This document shows positions 59,256 through 64,000 of a stretch of DNA of 64,000 nt, piece by piece; the stretch's first letter is position 1, and every line of letters begins with the position of its first letter. Source of the DNA: Clostridiales bacterium. Its GTDB lineage: Bacteria > Bacillota > Clostridia > Christensenellales > Aristaeellaceae. A program made the position numbers and the translations under genes. A model generated the notes under the pieces. That model made no database searches. It was not told the origin of the DNA and was given only the letters and a program-made list of their open reading frames with translations. The DNA lies in contig SFIM01000003.1 in the NCBI GenBank assembly GCA_004556155.1, positions 82,526-146,525 on the forward strand, read 5' to 3'.

Positions 59256-59927
59256 ATGTACCGTATTTTGCTGGTGGAGGATGATTCCGGCATTGCCCAG
59301 GCCATCTGCGAGCAGGGAGCCATGTGGGAGCTGGATGTGCGTTGCGTGCGCAATTTTCACGATGTGCTGGGCGAGTTTACCGCCTATGATCCGCAGCTGG
59401 TGCTGATGGATATCTCCCTGCCCTTTTTTAACGGCTATCACTGGTGCAGCGAAATTCGCCGCGTATCGCGCGTACCCCTCATCTTTTTGTCTTCCGCTGC
59501 GGACAACATGAACATCGTCATGGCCATGAACATGGGCGCGGATGATTTTATCGCCAAGCCCTTTGATCAGCGCGTGCTGATGGCCAAGGTGCAGGCGCTG
59601 CTGCGCCGGGCGTATGATTTTTCACAGGCCGCGCCTACGCTGTCGCATCGCGGCGCGGCGCTCAATACCGCCGATCAGACGCTGCGCTATAACGGGCAAA
59701 AGATTGCCCTGACCAAGAACGAATACCGCATCCTGCTAACCCTGCTGGAGGGGCGCGGGCGCGTGGTCAGCCGCGAACGGCTGATGGAGCGCCTGTGGGA
59801 AACCGACAGCTTTGTGGATGAAAACACGCTGACGGTCAACGTAAACCGGCTGCGCAAAAAGCTGGACGCAGCCGGCCTGAACGGCTTTATCACCACCCGC
59901 GTGGGCGCGGGCTATCTGGTGGAGTAA
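59256..59927 (+). CDS. OmpR-family response regulator
   Basis: A 223-residue DNA-binding response regulator. The receiver domain has acidic residues in 'LLVEDDSG', the phosphorylated Asp52 in 'VLMDISLP' and Lys in 'FIAKPFD'. The winged-helix output domain follows from about 130 ('LTKNEYRILLTLLEGRGRVV', 'DENTLTVNVNRLRKKLD', 'VGAGYLV'). It resembles BceR-type regulators of cell-envelope stress. The histidine kinase gene follows 20 bases later. Confidence 0.94.
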   Translation: MYRILLVEDDSGIAQAICEQGAMWELDVRCVRNFHDVLGEFTAYDPQLVLMDISLPFFNGYHWCSEIRRVSRVPLIFLSSAADNMNIVMAMNMGADDFIAKPFDQRVLMAKVQALLRRAYDFSQAAPTLSHRGAALNTADQTLRYNGQKIALTKNEYRILLTLLEGRGRVVSRERLMERLWETDSFVDENTLTVNVNRLRKKLDAAGLNGFITTRVGAGYLVE

Positions 59928-59947
59928 GATAGGAGTCCTATAAGAAT

Positions 59948-60940
59948 ATGAAAGGGTTTTTTCGCCTGTATCTGCGCGCCCAGCGCCGGGGCATGCTCTT
60001 TTGGGGGTTCTGCTGCCTGATCTTTACGGTTTCCTTTGCGCTGTACGGCCTGCCGCTGGGGGCCGTTTTGTACCCCGCGGCCCTGTGCGCGGCGGCGGGC
60101 GGGATCATATTGCTGCTTTCTCTGCGCAAATCGCGCGCCGTCTGCCAGGAGCTAAGCCTGATGCAGCACCATCCCGCCGACCTGCCGGATGAGCTGCCCG
60201 CCGCGCAAAGCCCGCAGGAGCAAGCCTATCAGGCGCTGCTGCTTGCGCTGCACGCGGACAGGCAAAAGCTGAAAAGCAATATGAACGCGCGCTATCACGA
60301 CATGACAGAATACTACACCGTGTGGGCGCATCAGATCAAAACGCCCATCGCAGCCATTCGCCTGGCGCTGCAGAACGAGGATACCCCGCTGTCCCGCCGC
60401 CTGACGGGCGAGGTGGGGCGCGTGGAGCAATATGTGCAGATGGCGCTTACCTATCTGCGCCTGGGCAGCGACAGCAGCGATTATGTCATCCGTTCCTGCG
60501 CGCTGGACGATATCGTCCGTCCCGCGGTACGGCGCTTTGCGGGCGAGTTTATCCAGCGCAAAATCCAGCTGAACTATCAAATGCTGAACTACACGGTGAT
60601 TACCGATGAAAAATGGCTGGGCTTTGTCGTCGAGCAGGTGCTATCCAACGCTCTCAAATATACCCCGCAGGGCAGCGTCAGCATCTATATGGAGCCTGAG
60701 GGCGTGCTGTGCATCCGCGATACGGGCATCGGCATCGCGCCCGAGGATCTGCCCCGCGTGTTTGAAAAGGGCTATACCGGCTACAATGGCCGCAGCCACC
60801 GCAAGGCCAGCGGCTTGGGGCTGTACCTGTGCCGCGAAATTCTGACCCGCCTGGGGCATAGCGTCAGCGCCGAATCGCAGGTGGATCATGGCACCACCAT
60901 CCGCATTGATCTCAGGCAGCACAAAACGATACAGGAATAA
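59948..60940 (+). CDS. BceS-like intramembrane-sensing histidine kinase
   Basis: A 330-residue kinase. Two membrane segments lie close together at residues 17-58 with almost no outer loop, as in kinases that sense through a partner transporter. The phospho-acceptor His128 is in 'YYTVWAHQIKTPIAAIRLA', and the ATP-binding domain shows 'LSNALKYTP', 'IRDTGIGIAPEDLPRVFEKG' and 'GLGLYLCREI'. Bce kinases normally depend on an adjacent BceAB exporter that detects peptide antibiotics. None follows here, so the partner must lie elsewhere or is missing. Confidence 0.93.
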   Translation: MKGFFRLYLRAQRRGMLFWGFCCLIFTVSFALYGLPLGAVLYPAALCAAAGGIILLLSLRKSRAVCQELSLMQHHPADLPDELPAAQSPQEQAYQALLLALHADRQKLKSNMNARYHDMTEYYTVWAHQIKTPIAAIRLALQNEDTPLSRRLTGEVGRVEQYVQMALTYLRLGSDSSDYVIRSCALDDIVRPAVRRFAGEFIQRKIQLNYQMLNYTVITDEKWLGFVVEQVLSNALKYTPQGSVSIYMEPEGVLCIRDTGIGIAPEDLPRVFEKGYTGYNGRSHRKASGLGLYLCREILTRLGHSVSAESQVDHGTTIRIDLRQHKTIQE

Positions 60941-61017
60941 GCATATGCTCCCGTTATAGCAGGCAGTAACTGCCCTGTATAACGCGAACGCAAAGCGGCA
61001 GCAGGCTTCTTCCTTTC

Positions 61018-61046
61018 TTAACACTTTCCAGTAGATTTGGTACAAT
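61018..61046 (+). promoter_or_regulatory. Promoter of the DUF4085-like gene
   Basis: TTAACA at 61018-61023 and TACAAT at 61041-61046 are 17 bases apart. It implies an untranslated leader of about 165 bases before the chosen start. Confidence 0.6.
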
Positions 61047-61220
61047 CTGGTGGGATACAGGAGAATACTTGCCGTCCGCTCGGATTGCGGCATGTTTTTG
61101 TTCATGGAGGATCGCCATTCCATCGATGTGATGAATCGCCCAGACGCGAACGTTATTCCGCAATCATGGGAAACGCAGCCAGTTCTGCAATCATCAAACC
61201 TATGCGCAGTGGAGTACAAA

Positions 61221-61622
61221 ATGAAATTTTTTACAGAGCAATGGTATTATTCCGGCTGTCCCCGCGTGCCTGAATATGAAGCGTACGCAAAATCAATTGC
61301 TGAAAAGCTGCCTGATTTTTTCAAGTCTCGTCTCTCCCTGCACGACGCCGTCATCCGGCGTGTTCGCATCCGGGAGGATTTCTGGAACCACTATGAATTA
61401 ACCCTCGATCTGGATTCGCACTCGGCATACGCCAAGATCAAGCGCCTGGTCTTTCATGGAGCGCATATGCAAATATGCGATGATCTAGATGGCGCGCGCT
61501 GGATTGCGCAGGAGATCTTTGCAGAAGATCATGCCTATACGCTCAACGTGCTGTTGCTTTGTCAGGACGATGCGCTCCGGGAGCTATCTATCTCGTTTGA
61601 CAGCATGGAGGCGCTGGCATAA
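61221..61622 (+). CDS. DUF4085-like protein
   Basis: A 133-residue cytosolic protein. The start 'MKFFTEQWYYSG' resembles the 'MKYFTKELY' opening of DUF4085 as I remember it, and 'LHDAVIRRVRIREDFWNHYE' also fits a family of small Firmicutes proteins of unknown role. ATG 61221 has GGAG in front; the frame is open for a further 57 codons upstream, but its first codon overlaps the transcription start of the promoter at 61018-61046. No functional motif is visible. Confidence 0.6.
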   Translation: MKFFTEQWYYSGCPRVPEYEAYAKSIAEKLPDFFKSRLSLHDAVIRRVRIREDFWNHYELTLDLDSHSAYAKIKRLVFHGAHMQICDDLDGARWIAQEIFAEDHAYTLNVLLLCQDDALRELSISFDSMEALA

Positions 61623-61706
61623 TCAATCCCTATCCTGCATTATTCGAAAAGTCTCTCCACAACGAACAAAAAGAAATTTGCCCCCGTCGCAGATTATTCC
61701 GCTGCA

Positions 61707-62303
61707 TCACTCCGGCTCCTTCACCAAATCATACAGCGCGCCATATGCTCCCAGGCTGCGCTTACCGGCCAGCTGCATGCCCAGATGCACATATTTATCG
61801 CACTTGGATTGTGCGTCGGTTTCCAGGATTACCGGCACGTGCAGGCGGTTACCCTCGGCGAAGGCGATGTCCATCACCTGGCGCATATAGCCCTGCCCCT
61901 GATATTTTTCGCGCACGCATACCATGCCCACAAAAATGTGAGGTTGTTTGGCGCGCTTCATCTGATCGTGCAGCCCAGCACCGCTGCGAGCCATGGCCTT
62001 GCCCGCGCGCAGCATATCCCCAAGCCGTATATTCCTAAACAGCGCCTTCATCAGCGGCGCGCCAGCACGCAGGCCGATTTTCTGGCCCGGCAGTTGATAA
62101 GCGGTAAAGCCCTCGCCCCGTTCGCTGGTGGCATGCAGAAAGCCGCCGCGCAGCGTCATGCGCACATAGCCGCAGATATAGGCCGCGGCGGCCTCCCGAT
62201 TGGGAAACATGGATATCAGCCCCGGCTCAACGCCATCGTCATAATAGCCAAAGGCATGGCCGATATCATAAATAGCGGTTTCATCCAGCGATTTCACCTG
62301 CAT
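61707..62303 (-). CDS. GNAT-like N-acetyltransferase
   Basis: A 198-residue protein. Its C-terminal half has the acetyl-CoA pocket 'VGMVCVREKYQGQGYMRQVM' followed by 'VPVILETDAQSKCDKYVHLG' and 'MQLAGKRSLG', the fold and order of GNAT enzymes. The N-terminal half differs from the first GNAT at 31174 and may hold the acceptor site. ATG 62303 follows GGAG at eight bases; a GTG at 62312 is too close. The substrate is unknown. Confidence 0.82.
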   Translation of the reverse strand: MQVKSLDETAIYDIGHAFGYYDDGVEPGLISMFPNREAAAAYICGYVRMTLRGGFLHATSERGEGFTAYQLPGQKIGLRAGAPLMKALFRNIRLGDMLRAGKAMARSGAGLHDQMKRAKQPHIFVGMVCVREKYQGQGYMRQVMDIAFAEGNRLHVPVILETDAQSKCDKYVHLGMQLAGKRSLGAYGALYDLVKEPE

Positions 62304-62520
62304 CGTTCCCACTCCATTTCGTGCAGCGTCTTTGGTTAGTCTTATCTAACCATGAGTTCATAAAAAACTGCTCTTCGGCAGCGTCGCCTTATTCTATCAC
62401 GCTCCCAAGCATAAAGCAATCCAGAAAATACAAAATAGCGTTTGCGCTGCACCCCATAAGATGCTATGATATGGACAGCAGATCGCACGAATCCTTGCAC
62501 CCATGAAAGGCGGCGTAGGC

Positions 62521-63057
62521 ATGAGCAACGGCAAAATCAAATCCCGTTTTCTGACAAATCCGTATTTATTCTCGCTTAACCTGCTCGCGGTCATTGTGGT
62601 CAGCGTTCCTTATTTATATTTTATCCCCCAAATAATTCGTTCTTGTGAAGATTGGCGCGTTCCCACGGTTTTGATCGGCTTCTATTTGCCCTGTATCCTC
62701 CTCGGCTTTTTTAACGCCTACAATTATTATGGTTGGATCACCTTCTATGCCGACCATCTGGTGCTGCGCGCGCCGCTGCGCAAGCCCATTCACATGCGCT
62801 ATGATGAAATCGCCTATATTCAAATCGACTATAACACACTCAGCGTCAGCAGGCAGTTTTGGGTTATCCTGGGTCGAAAACCGATGCCATCCCAATATGT
62901 TCATCGGGTTCACCGCATGCCCTTCTCTGAAAATCTTATACGCGTTCAGTTTTCCAGGCAACTGGATCAATCGCTGCGCCACTATCTCTCTGGCGCTCAA
63001 TACAAATGCTATTGCCGCGCTCATGCAGCGCTGCGCGTCTATCAGCAAAAGGCATGA
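62521..63057 (+). CDS. Membrane protein of unknown function
   Basis: A 178-residue protein. Two membrane segments near residues 13-33 and 46-70 ('FSLNLLAVIVVSVPYLYFI' and 'TVLIGFYLPCILLGFFNAY') are followed by a soluble beta-rich half ('ITFYADHLVLRAPLRKPIHM', 'YDEIAYIQIDYNTLSV') that resembles bacterial PH-like domains in spacing. ATG 62521 is preferred; ATG 62503 is in frame but lacks a ribosome site. No family was recognised. Confidence 0.65.
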   Translation: MSNGKIKSRFLTNPYLFSLNLLAVIVVSVPYLYFIPQIIRSCEDWRVPTVLIGFYLPCILLGFFNAYNYYGWITFYADHLVLRAPLRKPIHMRYDEIAYIQIDYNTLSVSRQFWVILGRKPMPSQYVHRVHRMPFSENLIRVQFSRQLDQSLRHYLSGAQYKCYCRAHAALRVYQQKA

Positions 63058-63123
63058 TATTTGATGTGGCCTTGCCCTCAGGCAATCTTCGCGCCAGTTT
63101 CCCGCTCACGCTGCATACAGCGA

Positions 63124-63152
63124 TTGCCTTTGGCATGAAAAAAGGTTATAAT
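63124..63152 (+). promoter_or_regulatory. Promoter of the last gene
   Basis: TTGCCT at 63124-63129 and TATAAT at 63147-63152 are 17 bases apart, about 45 bases before the ATG at 63199. Confidence 0.65.
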
Positions 63153-63198
63153 CAGCACATGCAACGTTTCGTTTAAGGACGCATGCACAGGAGGTTTT

Positions 63199-64000
63199 AT
63201 GCGATTCAAAGCATTTGCATCGTTGCTTGTCGTGCTTCTTTGCCTGCTTCTGCCTGCCGCGCAGGCGGAGGTATGCTTGGGCACCTTGCCGCTTTCAACA
63301 GCTGCGCCGGAAAAATCAGCGGAAATACTGGCAAACATCACCAACGTAACAACACTGAACAGCCAAGAAGACCTTAAAATGGGCAAGATTATAGATGTTG
63401 ATGCTGTTGACACTACATTGCTGATCGCAGTTAAATACAATGATGCAATGCAGGTGTGGATATGGGATGTCTACGATGGCTTTCAATATGGCTATGAAAT
63501 TAAATCTACTTACATTTTATCAAAGGCTTCCTATGCTCTATCTGCTGATCATATACTGCTGATTGTTCTTGGCAAATACATGCCTACGCTTGCAAATAGA
63601 AGGAACAGATGATGAAACGACTTTGACGGTATACGACACCCCAAAAGAGGTTAAAGAATATCGCTACAAATATCCTTCACTTTCGGATTACCGGTACGTT
63701 GTTTGCAGCAAGGGCCGGGTGATTGTCGAGGCTCCCGATGGGACGCAAATTACTATTTTTGACCGTTCCAGCGAATATAACGAGTATGCTGCCCAAAAGA
63801 AACTCAGAAGGCGTCCCATTGCAATTCGGCAGCTGATTATCTTTCTTGTTTTCATGGCGTTGCTTATATGGGGGCTTGACAAAAGCATCGAGCCTGCTCC
63901 CCTAGACAGTGTCTACCTGAGATCAAGCCAAAACAGCCAGCCAAATAGCGATGCATCTGATGTGAACAGCAGAAAGGAAAGAGGAAGAGTTTTTCGCATA
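63199..64000 (+). pseudogene. Signal-peptide and membrane-anchored protein, frameshifted and cut by window end
   Basis: The product starts with a signal peptide (MRFKAFASLLVVLLCLL...AQA) and a beta-rich outer domain ('MGKIIDVDAVDTTLLIAVKY', 'MQVWIWDVYDGF'). The frame stops at 63612 after 'KYMPTLANRRNR', but the next frame is open from before that point to the window end ('LQIEGTDDETTLTVYDTP', 'ITIFDRSSEYNEY', membrane segment 'LIIFLVFMALLIWGL'). Dropping one base near 63591 joins them into one protein of over 265 residues. The DNA is AT-rich. No family was recognised; it may continue past the window. Confidence 0.6.

Noticed and set aside
61050..61220. N-terminal extension of the DUF4085-like gene from the in-frame GTG at 61050
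   Set aside because: It would begin at the predicted transcription start and has no ribosome site; the MKFFT start fits the family.
1..64000. CRISPR arrays, tRNA or rRNA genes, transposases and a replication origin
   Set aside because: No evenly spaced direct repeats, cloverleaf sequences, ribosomal RNA blocks, DDE-type proteins or DnaA-box clusters were recognised on reading both strands.

Overview
The window reads as a GC-rich, spore-forming member of the Clostridia. Pointers are two alpha/beta-type small acid-soluble spore proteins, a SpoVB-like flippase followed by a YabN-type MazG protein and HU, a T-box ahead of leuS, a BceS-type histidine kinase, strong AGGAGG-type ribosome binding sites and sigma-A-like promoters. 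An uncultured gut lineage near Christensenellales would fit, but that placement is inference. No tRNA, rRNA, CRISPR array, transposase or intact prophage was recognised.

Layout. 1-2.0 kb: a NitT/TauT-type ABC importer whose binding protein is cut by the window edge. 2.1-3.8 kb: three tandem small secreted proteins with cysteine pairs, one frameshifted. 3.9-7.0 kb: a Gfo/Idh/MocA oxidoreductase, a secreted protein, and a convergent ECF sigma/anti-sigma pair. 7.0-9.6 kb: two spore proteins, then xpt under a PurR-box promoter with a BMP-type binding protein. 9.6-10.5 kb: a repeat island. 10.5-12.4 kb: DUF6440, a frameshifted Fe-S flavoprotein-like gene, TetR. 12.5-15.9 kb: SpoVB-like, YabN, HU. 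15.9-20.3 kb: J-domain protein, DUF5685, a metallo-hydrolase and small membrane proteins. 20.5-28.6 kb: an iron/phosphonate-type ABC importer with a glycerophosphodiesterase, divergent from a LacI-type regulator fused to a complete solute-binding domain, plus a helical-repeat protein. 28.7-33.8 kb: a NusG-II/Gx-transporter operon divergent from a LysR gene, a GNAT enzyme, and a secreted FMN/FAD reductase. 34.2-46.6 kb: an SH3-repeat protein, DeoR divergent from a glycerol-1-phosphate dehydrogenase, a glycosyltransferase, glycogen phosphorylase, an L,D-transpeptidase, a TPM/zinc-ribbon pair and MalQ. 46.8-52.1 kb: a ribose-type ABC operon with an oxidoreductase and a P-loop protein. 52.2-56.3 kb: a MerR relic, LysR divergent from a two-part chromate transporter, TetR, and a frameshifted NlpC/P60-like lysin. 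56.4-64 kb: T-box-leuS, a two-component system without its usual transporter, DUF4085, GNAT, and membrane or secreted proteins.

How the genes work together. Most of the window is nutrient capture: four ABC binding-protein systems with local regulators. Carbon storage and turnover is represented by GlgP and MalQ, purine salvage by Xpt with a BMP receptor, and exported redox chemistry by the NusG-II/Gx pair and the flavin reductase. Exported proteins almost all carry AxA-type signal peptides without a lipobox, which is unusual for binding proteins of single-membrane Firmicutes.

The points most worth following are the LacI-solute-binding fusion regulator; an AT-rich block that replaces exactly the extracellular halves of a secreted protein and a convergent anti-sigma factor; a family of terminal-inverted-repeat elements and hairpin repeats; and the near-consensus PurR operator inside the xpt promoter. 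Several genes carry single-base frameshifts, so either assembly errors or recent decay must be considered.
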